Notes: a model not told the origin generated them from the sequence alone. A stretch of 6,878 nucleotides of DNA from an uncultured Acholeplasmataceae bacterium (GCA_905203475.1 CAJKWD010000043.1:1-6878), one strand, 5' to 3'; positions 1 to 6,685 are shown, counted from the stretch's first letter. Program-made: numbers and translations.

Positions 1-2
1 GA

Positions 3-2165
3 GCTTGGTCAAGTGAACAGACAAGTGCGACAAAGACATTTACAGGATTAGATAAGAATAAAGATTATCAGATTAAAGTAAGAGCATATGCAAAGAATGG
101 AAAATATACTGATAGTAGTAATATTACTGTAAAGACAAATGATATTAGTGTTCCGACTTATAATGTAGTGGATGATGGTCCAAACTTTACAAAAGAAGTA
201 ACAATTACATATGGTGGAACGAAGACAAGTAATTTAATATATGAATATTCTACAAATGGAGGAAGTAATTGGACAACAGTAAATGAAAATAGTGCGAAAA
301 TAACATTTACAGAAGATGGAAGCGTAATTGCTAGAGTAAGAGATACAGGTAATAGTAATAATACAGTGACAGCAAGTACGCTTACCATTCAATTTCCAAT
401 TAATATGTTGTTGAAAGGACTTAAGTTAGGTACTGTAGAAAATATTGAATTTGTCGACTATACAGCAGAGGATGCTGGATTTGGTGGTTTAGAAATTGAT
501 GTGTCACAAGAACAAAATAACAGTATTCAAATGTGGTACATGGATGAATATACAGTATATATAGGAAGTAAAAAGAAGATATATGCGAATACAGATAGTT
601 CTTATCTATTTACGGTTGATTCTGGAACAAACTATTTAAAAAATATTGTATTTAATGATTATTTTGACACCTCTGAAGCAGAAGATATGAGTTATATGTT
701 TTATAACACAAGTAATTATGAAGGAGAATATAGTGATGGCTTAATGTTGGTAAATTGGGATACTTCGAAAGTCACCAATATGTCTCATATGTTTGATGGA
801 ATAGGGGCAAGTCAAATTGACTTTTTAGATAATAATCATGTAAGTACTGATTTGAATACAGAAAATGTAACCGATATGAGTTATATGTTTGCAAATACTA
901 CAAACATAAATTGGCTTCCGGCAACATATTTCACAAATACTTCAAAAGTAACAAATATGTCTCATATGTTTTACAATAGTGGTTCTGATAGTAGCCCAGA
1001 TGGTTCTTATTATTTTTCTAATGATGTATCAAAAGTAAAAGATATGAGTTATATGTTTGCAAATTCAAGAGCCTTTTTTGATTTAAAGTTTGATTGGAAT
1101 ACCGAAAGTGTGACAAATATGTCACATATGTTTGATAATTGTGTGAGCAGATTTGGACGGATTCATGAATTTGACGGATTAGAAAACTGGGATACATCAA
1201 ATGTAACCGATATGAGTTATATGTTTCGTGGCCTCAGAACTCCTGAAGGTGATGATCTTAATTTATCTGGGTGGGATACATCAAATGTAACAAATATGTC
1301 GTATATGTTTAATAGCTTTAGTAACTATAAAACATCAATTACAGTTAGTTCAGCAGTTACTTCTTATTCACAATTTGCAACTAATTCATTGACAGCTTAT
1401 CCTAACTCAAAACTCATTATCTATGATGATGGAACAAAGAAAAGTTATGATATTGTCGAAGAAATAGTATCAGAAGCAAATAATGATCGTGTTACACATG
1501 GTGGAGTTTTAAAAGATGGAATGAAGTTACTGAACATGAGTAGTACAGGATGGTTAGCTGATAATGTAGAATATGTTCAATTTATTGATCTTCCACCTAT
1601 GAGTTCAGATACTACTGTCGATTTGTCAAAAGATGAAGATGGAACTGTTCTAGGATGGCAGAGAAATACCACATATTTTGTATATCGCACAGATGGTAAA
1701 CCTGTAGTTGCAAATCCAAATAGTTCATGGCTATTTGGTGGTATGTCAAATCAAACATTGAAAACGATTAATACAGTAGGGTTATTAAATACTGTTAATG
1801 TTACTAATTTCTCGAATATGTTCTATGGCAGAATGGCTTTAACAAGTGTTGACTTACAACGATTAGATACATCGAATGCAACAAACTTTAGTTTTATGTT
1901 TAGTCAATGTTCAGCACTTAAAACATTGGATACTTCTTCTTTAGATTTTGATGGAGTAACCAATACAACCTCTATGTTTGCTCAAACAACAAATCTAACA
2001 ACAATAATAACAATAAAGGGAAATACCATTACTTCTTATACAAATATGTTTGGACAAAATGCAGCTCAAAATGGAAAGATTACTGTTAAGGGTGACGGAA
2101 GTAATAGTAGTTTAATTACTAAACTAGTTGGTACTTCAACGAATGGAAAAGTTGTTGCTGGTTAA
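3..2165 (+). CDS. BspA/DUF285-type repetitive surface protein with Fn3-like and Ig-like domains, 5' end missing
   Basis: The frame is open from the first complete codon, giving 720 residues with no start, so the true N-terminus and any signal peptide lie outside. A GTG at 168 is internal, because the sequence before it encodes the end of a fibronectin type III-like domain (residues 1-46, with W2 and a YQIKVRAYA strand). Residues about 51-133 look like a bacterial Ig-like domain. Two DUF285/BspA-type regions follow, at about 136-436 and 500-690, built on DTSxVTxMSxMF repeats. Such proteins are usually exported and surface-displayed, with roles in adhesion proposed for some; the ligand here cannot be read. 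The protein is rich in Asn, Ser and Thr. The C-terminus (LVGTSTNGKVVAG) has no LPXTG motif, hydrophobic tail or charged anchor, so attachment must depend on missing N-terminal sequence, or the protein is released. The family call is firm; the function is unknown. Confidence 0.93.
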   Translation, partial: AWSSEQTSATKTFTGLDKNKDYQIKVRAYAKNGKYTDSSNITVKTNDISVPTYNVVDDGPNFTKEVTITYGGTKTSNLIYEYSTNGGSNWTTVNENSAKITFTEDGSVIARVRDTGNSNNTVTASTLTIQFPINMLLKGLKLGTVENIEFVDYTAEDAGFGGLEIDVSQEQNNSIQMWYMDEYTVYIGSKKKIYANTDSSYLFTVDSGTNYLKNIVFNDYFDTSEAEDMSYMFYNTSNYEGEYSDGLMLVNWDTSKVTNMSHMFDGIGASQIDFLDNNHVSTDLNTENVTDMSYMFANTTNINWLPATYFTNTSKVTNMSHMFYNSGSDSSPDGSYYFSNDVSKVKDMSYMFANSRAFFDLKFDWNTESVTNMSHMFDNCVSRFGRIHEFDGLENWDTSNVTDMSYMFRGLRTPEGDDLNLSGWDTSNVTNMSYMFNSFSNYKTSITVSSAVTSYSQFATNSLTAYPNSKLIIYDDGTKKSYDIVEEIVSEANNDRVTHGGVLKDGMKLLNMSSTGWLADNVEYVQFIDLPPMSSDTTVDLSKDEDGTVLGWQRNTTYFVYRTDGKPVVANPNSSWLFGGMSNQTLKTINTVGLLNTVNVTNFSNMFYGRMALTSVDLQRLDTSNATNFSFMFSQCSALKTLDTSSLDFDGVTNTTSMFAQTTNLTTIITIKGNTITSYTNMFGQNAAQNGKITVKGDGSNSSLITKLVGTSTNGKVVAG
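684..1310 (+). repeat. Array of eight MSxMF repeats in two alternating types
   Basis: The 18-nt core motifs start at 684, 777, 873, 954, 1041, 1116, 1209 and 1293, spaced 25 to 32 residues apart. They alternate DMSYMF and NMSHMF, except that the last copy is NMSYMF. All four DMSYMF cores are identical in DNA (gatatgagttatatgttt). The other type is aatatgtctcatatgttt twice, then one copy each with TCA and TCG serine codons. The sequence between cores varies in length and content. The DTSxVT lead-in is clearest before the cores at 777, 1209 and 1293. This is the DUF285 (BspA-like) repeat. Confidence 0.9.
1503..2058 (+). repeat. Second, diverged DUF285 module
   Basis: This stretch repeats the plan of the region from about 408 to 1310. 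The lead block has VEYVQF, then VDLSKDEDGTVLGW, then a tyrosine-rich strand and NPNSSWLF. It parallels the earlier IEFVDY, IDVSQEQNNSIQMW and NTDSSYLF in the same order. Four degenerate motifs follow: NFSNMF (1806), NFSFMF (1884), NTTSMF (1962) and SYTNMF (2034), spaced 26, 26 and 24 residues. The period is more even than in the first array, but the motifs are less conserved, so this looks like an older copy of the same module. Confidence 0.8.
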
Positions 2166-2167
2166 AG

Positions 2168-2195
2168 AATACTCACATTATGTGAGTATTTTTTT
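2168..2195 (+). terminator. Rho-independent terminator of the surface-protein gene
   Basis: A perfect 10-bp stem, aatactcaca (2168-2177) against tgtgagtatt (2181-2190), closes a three-base TTA loop. It runs into seven T (2189-2195). It begins two bases after the TAA stop, which separates the surface-protein gene from lon. A short A-rich stretch on the 5' side could give weak function in the other direction, but no minus-strand gene ends here. Confidence 0.9.
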
Positions 2196-2240
2196 GTGAC
2201 ACAACTTGACATGTTTTTCAAAAAAAGAATAAAAAATTAC

Positions 2241-2269
2241 TATACATTTTTTATAATTTATACTATAAT
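2241..2269 (+). promoter_or_regulatory. Probable sigma-A promoter of lon
   Basis: A perfect -10 hexamer TATAAT lies at 2264-2269, with TATACA (4 of 6 to TTGACA) at 2241-2246 and a 17-base spacer. Transcription would start near 2276 and give a leader of about 19 bases ending in the SD. A perfect TTGACA lies further up at 2206-2211 but has no good -10 at 16-18 bases. The region is very AT-rich, so several -10-like strings occur. I see no CIRCE element or CtsR-type heptamer repeat, so no heat-shock operator is supported. Confidence 0.5.
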
Positions 2270-2285
2270 AAATAACAATTTGTGT

Positions 2286-2291
2286 GGTGAT
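2286..2291 (+). promoter_or_regulatory. SD sequence that sets the lon start
   Basis: GGTGAT matches the 3' half of the full SD consensus (AAGGAGGTGAT) and sits three bases before the ATG at 2295. This register corresponds to normal spacing for a GGAGG core. It favours 2295 over the in-frame GTG at 2196, which would overlap the terminator and promoter and add 33 residues not found in the family. Confidence 0.65.
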
Positions 2292-2294
2292 GAT

Positions 2295-4643
2295 ATGAAG
2301 TTAAATTTACCCGTAATTTTATTAAGAGGATTAATCTTACTTCCAAATTCAGAAGTAAGATTTGAATTTGAACAAAAAGATGCGAAAAATATGATTGATG
2401 TAGCGGAGTTGTTTCACGATAATCAAGTATTGGTAGTAAGTGGTAATGACCGTTTTGAAGAGACTCCTACGGTAGAAGAATTACCGAAAATAGGTATAGT
2501 GGCAAAAATATTAAATAAAGTAGAATTACCAAACGGTAAAGTAAGAGTGGTGATGAGAGGGGAACAAAGAGCTCTTATCCATGAATATCTTCATTTAAAC
2601 CATACGAGTGAAATAGAAGCTGTGATAGAAGTGAATATAGAAACACCTGTAGAAGATGCAGAGACAGCTATTTTAACAGCAAAATTAAATAGAGAATTAG
2701 ATCACTATTTAGAATTAATTCCTTATGTATCTAATAGTGTTGTTGAAAAGATTCGTACTTCTGATAATTTAAGTGTTGTAACGGATTTAATTGCAGCTCA
2801 TTTACCACTTACATTTGATCGTCGTAAAGAGTTTTTATATGAATGTAATCCTAAATTGCGTACGCAAATGATTTTAGAAGACATTTATCGTGGAGAACAA
2901 GCATATGAATTAGAAAAAGAAATTGATAATAAAGTAAAAAATGAAATCGATCATAATCAGAAAGAGTTTATTTTAAAAGAAAAAATCAAAGCTCTAAAAC
3001 AAGAACTTGGTGAGGATAATCAAGTAGAAGAAGAGAATGAGAAATTAAAAGCAGAGATTGAAGCTTTAGAGGCACCGGAAACAATTAAAGAAAAACTTCG
3101 TTCAGAGATGAAACGTTATGAGCAATTACCTCCAATGAGTCCTGAATTAGGGGTGATTAAAACTTATATCGAGTGGTTCTTGTCTCTTCCATGGAATGCG
3201 TATACGGAAGATGAAACAGATTTAAAAGAAGTACGTAAGAGATTAGATGCTTCCCATGCAGGATTGGTGAAAGTTAAAGAGCGTATTATTGAGTATTTGG
3301 CAGTCAATCAAATGACGAACTCTTTGAATGGACCGATTATTTGTTTGGTTGGACCTCCTGGAGTTGGTAAGACGACACTGGCTATTTCTATTGCCAAGGC
3401 AATTCATAAGAATTTTGTGAAAATATCTGTTGGTGGAGTGAGTGATGAGGCAGAAATTATCGGCCATAGAAGGACTTATGTTGGGGCTTCACCAGGACGT
3501 ATTATTACTTCTATGAAGAAGGCAAAAAGTTGTAATCCATTGTTTTTAATTGATGAGATTGATAAGTTAAATAGTAATTATAGGGGAGATCCAGCAAGTA
3601 GTTTATTAGAGGTATTAGATCCTGAACAGAATAAGACATTTGTTGATAATTATTTAGAAGAAGAATATGATTTATCACATGTCATGTTTATTTTAACGGC
3701 AAATTATATTGAAAATATTCCAGAAGCATTAAAAGATCGTTTAGAGATTGTAGAATTATCTGGTTATACAGAATATGAGAAAGTAGATATTGCAAAAAAA
3801 TATTTATTAAAGAATATTTGTAAGAAACATGGTGTTCATAGAAATAAAATTAAAATAAGTGATGCGATGATTTTAAAGATTATTCGTGGCTTTACAAAAG
3901 AAGCTGGAGTGCGTGAATTAGAGCGTCAGTTATCTACTATTGTGCGTAAAATTGTAACGAAAATGATCACAACGAGAACAGTGGAAGATGTATACGTAGT
4001 TGATAATCAAATGATTTACGAATATTTAGGAAGAGAAAAATATTTATTCTCTAAAGTAGAAAAAAAACAGGTTGGTGTGGTTAATGGTTTAGCATACACG
4101 AATTATGGAGGAGATACATTACCAATTGAAGTGACTTATTTTAAAGGATCTGGAAATTTAGTACTAACTGGTTCTTTAGGAGATGTTATGAAAGAAAGTG
4201 CTCGTATTGCTCTTTCTTATATTAAGTCCCAAGCTGATTTATTTGGAATCGATGAGCATATGTTAGAAGAAAATGATATTCATATTCACGTTCCTGAAGG
4301 AGCAGTAAAAAAAGAAGGCCCAAGTGCTGGAATTGCTCTTACAACGGCTCTTGTTAGTTCTTTTACAGGACAACCTGTGAGTGAAAAATTAGCTATGACA
4401 GGAGAAATTACATTAAGAGGAGAAGTTCTTCCAATTGGAGGTTTAAAAGAAAAAGCAGTTGGAGCTGCTCGTAGTGGAATTACAAAAATTATTATTCCAA
4501 AAGATAATCTGGGAGATTTAGATGAAATTCCATTGGAAGTCAGAAAACAGATTAAATTTTATCCAGTGAAAGATTATGGGGAAGTATTTGAAATTGTTAA
4601 AATGACAAATCAGAAACAAATGAAAATGGATTTGCAAGTATAG
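2295..4643 (+). CDS. lon: ATP-dependent protease Lon (LonA type)
   Basis: Lon is a cytoplasmic hexameric AAA+ serine protease that degrades misfolded and regulatory proteins. The 782-residue length fits LonA. The N-terminal substrate-binding domain opens with LPVILLRGLILLPNSEVRFE and runs to about residue 190, followed by a charged helical coiled-coil region to about 300. The ATPase has Walker A GPPGVGKT (353-360), Walker B LFLIDEID with D420 and E421, sensor-1 Asn in LTAN (N470) and sensor-2 Arg in GVRELERQL (R540). The protease domain has the catalytic Ser in EGPSAG (S677) and the Lys in GGLKEK (K720), 43 residues apart as in E. coli Lon (S679/K722). All key residues are intact. The ATG start has an SD and begins directly with the N domain. 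The gene has its own promoter and terminator and so is probably monocistronic. B. subtilis lonA lies in the same general neighbourhood as spoVID and ysxE. Confidence 0.97.
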   Translation: MKLNLPVILLRGLILLPNSEVRFEFEQKDAKNMIDVAELFHDNQVLVVSGNDRFEETPTVEELPKIGIVAKILNKVELPNGKVRVVMRGEQRALIHEYLHLNHTSEIEAVIEVNIETPVEDAETAILTAKLNRELDHYLELIPYVSNSVVEKIRTSDNLSVVTDLIAAHLPLTFDRRKEFLYECNPKLRTQMILEDIYRGEQAYELEKEIDNKVKNEIDHNQKEFILKEKIKALKQELGEDNQVEEENEKLKAEIEALEAPETIKEKLRSEMKRYEQLPPMSPELGVIKTYIEWFLSLPWNAYTEDETDLKEVRKRLDASHAGLVKVKERIIEYLAVNQMTNSLNGPIICLVGPPGVGKTTLAISIAKAIHKNFVKISVGGVSDEAEIIGHRRTYVGASPGRIITSMKKAKSCNPLFLIDEIDKLNSNYRGDPASSLLEVLDPEQNKTFVDNYLEEEYDLSHVMFILTANYIENIPEALKDRLEIVELSGYTEYEKVDIAKKYLLKNICKKHGVHRNKIKISDAMILKIIRGFTKEAGVRELERQLSTIVRKIVTKMITTRTVEDVYVVDNQMIYEYLGREKYLFSKVEKKQVGVVNGLAYTNYGGDTLPIEVTYFKGSGNLVLTGSLGDVMKESARIALSYIKSQADLFGIDEHMLEENDIHIHVPEGAVKKEGPSAGIALTTALVSSFTGQPVSEKLAMTGEITLRGEVLPIGGLKEKAVGAARSGITKIIIPKDNLGDLDEIPLEVRKQIKFYPVKDYGEVFEIVKMTNQKQMKMDLQV

Positions 4644-4665
4644 AAATCGCGAAAGCGATTTTTTT
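4644..4665 (+). terminator. Rho-independent terminator of lon
   Basis: A 7-bp stem, aaatcgc (4644-4650) against gcgattt (4655-4661), closes a GAAA tetraloop of the stable GNRA class. It ends in seven T (4659-4665). The stem starts at the base right after the TAG stop. It implies that the spoVID-like gene is transcribed mainly from its own promoter and not by read-through from lon. Confidence 0.9.
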
Positions 4666-4700
4666 GTTCTACATTTTAATTATAAGCATAGATTTAAGTG

Positions 4701-4709
4701 AAAGGTGGG
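4701..4709 (+). promoter_or_regulatory. SD sequence that sets the spoVID start
   Basis: AAAGGTGGG lies five bases before the ATG at 4715. An in-frame ATG at 4664 sits inside the terminator T-tract, has no SD and would add 17 residues absent from the SpoVID pattern. The start at 4715 is therefore preferred. Confidence 0.7.
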
Positions 4710-4714
4710 AAAGT

Positions 4715-5590
4715 ATGAAGAAAATAATACCATTTCATAAAGAGATTCCATTTAAAACAAATTTAGAGGAGATTACTAGTATTTCCCTAGAACATACAAT
4801 ACATCCAGAGAAAGATAAAATCGTTGGTGATTTTATTGTAAGTGGAGAATATAAAATATCTGATCATAGTAATTGTGTAGAATCATTTTCTTATGAACTT
4901 CCGTTTGAACATGAATTTACAAACTGTAATTTAGATAAAGCAGTGGTAGATATTCATGATTTTTACTATGAGATTATGAATTCTAGTATTTTAACGGTAC
5001 ATATTGAGTTATGTGTACAAAATATTATAGAAGATCCAATTATTGTAAAGATAGATTCTCAAGAAGAAAAAGAAGAATCTATGAAAGAGATGGAAGAAGA
5101 AAAGATAGAAGCAATGGTAAGAGAAAAGATGGAAGAAAAGGGACCTGAAGAATTAGAACATATTGAAAGAGAAATTCAAGATTTATTTGACAAGGAAATT
5201 GTAACAGAAGCTGTGACAGAGCCCGTGTTAGAGACAATGAAAGAGGAAGGAGAGCATATGAAAGAAGAAGTACAAACAGAAGTAGTATCAAAAGAGGAAG
5301 AAAAAGAAATCGCAATGCCTGTTATGAGTGAAAAAGAATCAGAACCAGTCATGAGCGAACAAAGCGATGAAACGGGAAGAGAAAAGACAGATAAAATTGA
5401 TGAGATATTAGAACAAATGGATACAAAAGAAACATATGCAACCTATAAAGTTTATATTGTAAGAGAAAATGATTCATTAGAAACAATCTTAGAAAAATAT
5501 GATACGACTAGAGATGCACTAAGTATGTATAATGATTTATCAGAAATAAAAATTGGTGATAAAATCATGATTCCATCCCAAAATGCGTAA
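4715..5590 (+). CDS. spoVID: SpoVID-like spore coat morphogenetic protein with C-terminal LysM
   Basis: SpoVID acts in the mother cell during sporulation, where it helps coat proteins encase the forespore and works with SpoIVA and SafA in B. subtilis. Here 291 residues split into three parts. Residues 1-114 are the beta-rich N-terminal SpoVID domain: PFHKEIPFKTNLEEITSISL, then VGDFIVSGEYKISD and SYELPFEHEF. Residues 115-240 are a very acidic Glu/Lys linker, probably helical or disordered, with PVMSE twice (202-206 and 211-215). Residues 244-288 are a LysM domain (YKVYIVRENDSLETILEKY ending in IGDKIMIP). B. subtilis SpoVID is about twice as long, so this is a compact form. The stop overlaps the ysxE-like start by 8 nt, so the two are probably co-transcribed. 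CATAGATT (4687-4694) resembles a sigma-E -10, but no matching -35 is visible. A generic LysM protein is the main alternative; the N-domain and the neighbour argue against it. Confidence 0.85.
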   Translation: MKKIIPFHKEIPFKTNLEEITSISLEHTIHPEKDKIVGDFIVSGEYKISDHSNCVESFSYELPFEHEFTNCNLDKAVVDIHDFYYEIMNSSILTVHIELCVQNIIEDPIIVKIDSQEEKEESMKEMEEEKIEAMVREKMEEKGPEELEHIEREIQDLFDKEIVTEAVTEPVLETMKEEGEHMKEEVQTEVVSKEEEKEIAMPVMSEKESEPVMSEQSDETGREKTDKIDEILEQMDTKETYATYKVYIVRENDSLETILEKYDTTRDALSMYNDLSEIKIGDKIMIPSQNA

Positions 5591-6485
5591 TATAAGACAC
5601 ATATTAGATAAATACGAACTTCATCCTACACGGTATCAAGTGAAAGGAAAAGTAACTTTCGTTGATACCGATCGTGGGAGTTATGCGATGAAAGAAATGG
5701 AACATGATCAAGAAGAAATATGGAATTATTTACGCAGTAGAAATTTTTTATATTATCCAGAAATTATTCGCTATGAAGATAATATATTAGTAACAAAACG
5801 GGAAATAGATATAGCTATGCCCAGAGAACAAAAAGCTGAAGATTTGACAGATTTAATGGCTCTTTTGCATCATAAAACAACTCATTACAAAGAAGTAGAT
5901 ATTAGTGATTATAAAGAATTATATGAGGATATTAGTAATAATATCTTTTATTTAAAAACTTATTACGATGATATGATGAGTGTGATTGAAAGTCATGTCA
6001 TTATGAGCCCAAGTGAATATTTATTAGCTCGTAATATTACATTGGTTTATTCGGCTTTAGAATTTTCTAAAAATGCTTTAGAAAAATGGTATGAAATGAT
6101 TAAAGATAAAAGAAAACAGAGAATGGTAGTACTTCATAATCATATAGAATTATCACATTTTATACGTAATCAAAATGCCTATTTAACGAGTTGGGATAAA
6201 GCAAAGTTTGGTATTCCTATTTTTGATTTCTATAAATTTTATAAAAAACATGGCTTAGAATTTGAGTTTGATGAGTTATTAAAACGTTATGAAAGGGCTT
6301 ATCCACTTTTAGAAGAAGAGAGATTATTACTATTTATTTTACTAGCACTTCCCGATAAAATAGAGTGGGATGATCGTGAATATGTGATGTGTCAAAAGGT
6401 AAGTAATATGATTGATATGATGTATAAAACAGAACAATTTATTTCACCATATAATACGGAAAATAGAGAACAGGAACAACGCTAA
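5583..6485 (+). CDS. ysxE: YsxE/CotS-family spore coat protein, kinase-like fold, probably inactive
   Basis: CotS-family proteins are spore-coat components related to aminoglycoside phosphotransferase/choline kinases; YsxE is encoded just after spoVID in B. subtilis. This 300-residue protein shows the outline: an N-lobe with GSYAMKE (K37 at the ATP-lysine position), a helical middle, and a C-lobe with VVLHNHIELSHF (183-193), LTSWDKA (201-207) and GIPIFDFYKF (210-219). In active relatives these would be HGDxxxxN and IDWD. Here the catalytic Asp is H187, the Asn is H192 and the metal Asp is S203, so catalysis is unlikely. The ATG lies inside the end of the upstream gene and has no clear SD of its own, which suggests translational coupling. 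The family call rests on these motifs plus position; the exact role in the coat is not known from sequence. No convincing terminator follows. Confidence 0.8.
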   Translation: MRNIRHILDKYELHPTRYQVKGKVTFVDTDRGSYAMKEMEHDQEEIWNYLRSRNFLYYPEIIRYEDNILVTKREIDIAMPREQKAEDLTDLMALLHHKTTHYKEVDISDYKELYEDISNNIFYLKTYYDDMMSVIESHVIMSPSEYLLARNITLVYSALEFSKNALEKWYEMIKDKRKQRMVVLHNHIELSHFIRNQNAYLTSWDKAKFGIPIFDFYKFYKKHGLEFEFDELLKRYERAYPLLEEERLLLFILLALPDKIEWDDREYVMCQKVSNMIDMMYKTEQFISPYNTENREQEQR

Positions 6486-6623
6486 AAATAAAAATAGCAT
6501 AAACAAATTAAATCTTGTAATTAAGAAGAAAGTCAAAAATACTTGATAGATTAATAGGGTAAAAGTACAGAAACAACAAATCCACCATTTGCCTCTGCCA
6601 CAGAAGAAATTACCATTATGCAT
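6444..6623 (-). CDS. Small Cys/Trp-rich membrane protein, unidentified
   Basis: This encodes 59 residues from an ATG at 6623 with AGGTGAT (6634-6628) four bases upstream. The N-terminus is short and polar, with a Cys/Gly/Trp cluster, FFCGRGKWWICCFC (residues 6-19). Two hydrophobic stretches follow (about 21-36 and 38-55, separated by R37), so it is probably a membrane hairpin. An in-frame GTG at 6632 overlaps the SD and is less likely. The last 42 bases overlap the 3' end of ysxE on the other strand, and the rest fills an otherwise empty gap. I do not recognise the family. The upstream sigma-K-like promoter and the coat-gene neighbours suggest, by inference only, expression in the mother cell late in sporulation. 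The caution is that AT-rich DNA easily gives short hydrophobic ORFs; the SD and the non-random Cys/Trp cluster are the evidence in favour. Confidence 0.5.
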   Translation of the reverse strand: MHNGNFFCGRGKWWICCFCTFTLLIYQVFLTFFLITRFNLFMLFLFLALFLFSIFRIIW

Positions 6624-6627
6624 AAGT

Positions 6628-6634
6628 ATCACCT
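6628..6634 (-). promoter_or_regulatory. SD sequence of the small minus-strand ORF
   Basis: On the minus strand this reads AGGTGAT, four bases before the ATG at 6623. The same AGGTGAT at the same spacing precedes the plus-strand start at 6789, which supports both as real initiation sites. Confidence 0.55.
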
Positions 6635-6638
6635 AATA

Positions 6639-6666
6639 TACAATATGTAAATAATTAGATATGGTG
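6639..6666 (-). promoter_or_regulatory. Candidate sigma-K-type promoter for the small minus-strand ORF
   Basis: On the minus strand CACC (6666-6663) is followed, 16 bases after its AC, by CATATTGTA (6647-6639). This matches the B. subtilis sigma-K pattern mACm, 16-17 bases, CATAnnnTA at every specified position given. The weakness is the position: a start 4-7 bases beyond the -10 would fall in or at the edge of the SD, leaving a leader of only about 10-14 bases. A chance match in AT-rich DNA cannot be excluded. Confidence 0.35.
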
Positions 6667-6685
6667 TTGATAAATTGATATAAAA

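Noticed and set aside
168..170. GTG as the start of the surface-protein gene
   Set aside because: The same frame is open back to position 3 and encodes a clear Fn3-like domain end; there is no SD before 168.
1018..1200. Minus-strand ORF inside the surface-protein repeats
   Set aside because: It is a shadow of the repeat codons on the other strand, with no SD and no recognisable protein features.
3..2165. Mycoplasma origin, suggested by DUF285 repeats and low GC
   Set aside because: All Trp codons are TGG with no in-frame TGA, and the window holds spore-coat genes, which Mycoplasma lacks.
2206..2234. Promoter using the perfect TTGACA at 2206
   Set aside because: The bases 16-18 downstream (around 2228-2235, ataaaa) are a poor -10; the TATAAT at 2264 with its own -35 is better.
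2196..2294. N-terminal extension of Lon from a GTG at 2196
   Set aside because: It overlaps the terminator tail and the promoter, has no SD, and the Lon N-domain starts directly at the ATG at 2295.
4666..4694. Sigma-E promoter for spoVID (CATAGATT at 4687)
   Set aside because: The -10 is close to CATACAnT, but no ATA-type -35 lies at the right distance, and the region there is the lon terminator tail. Kept only as a remark in the gene entry.
5079..5315. Minus-strand Leu-rich ORF inside spoVID
   Set aside because: It is the complement of the Glu-rich linker (GAA/GAG reads as TTC/CTC); low complexity, no SD.
6481..6498. Terminator after ysxE (gcta ... tagc)
   Set aside because: Only four base pairs can form around an A-rich loop and no T run follows.
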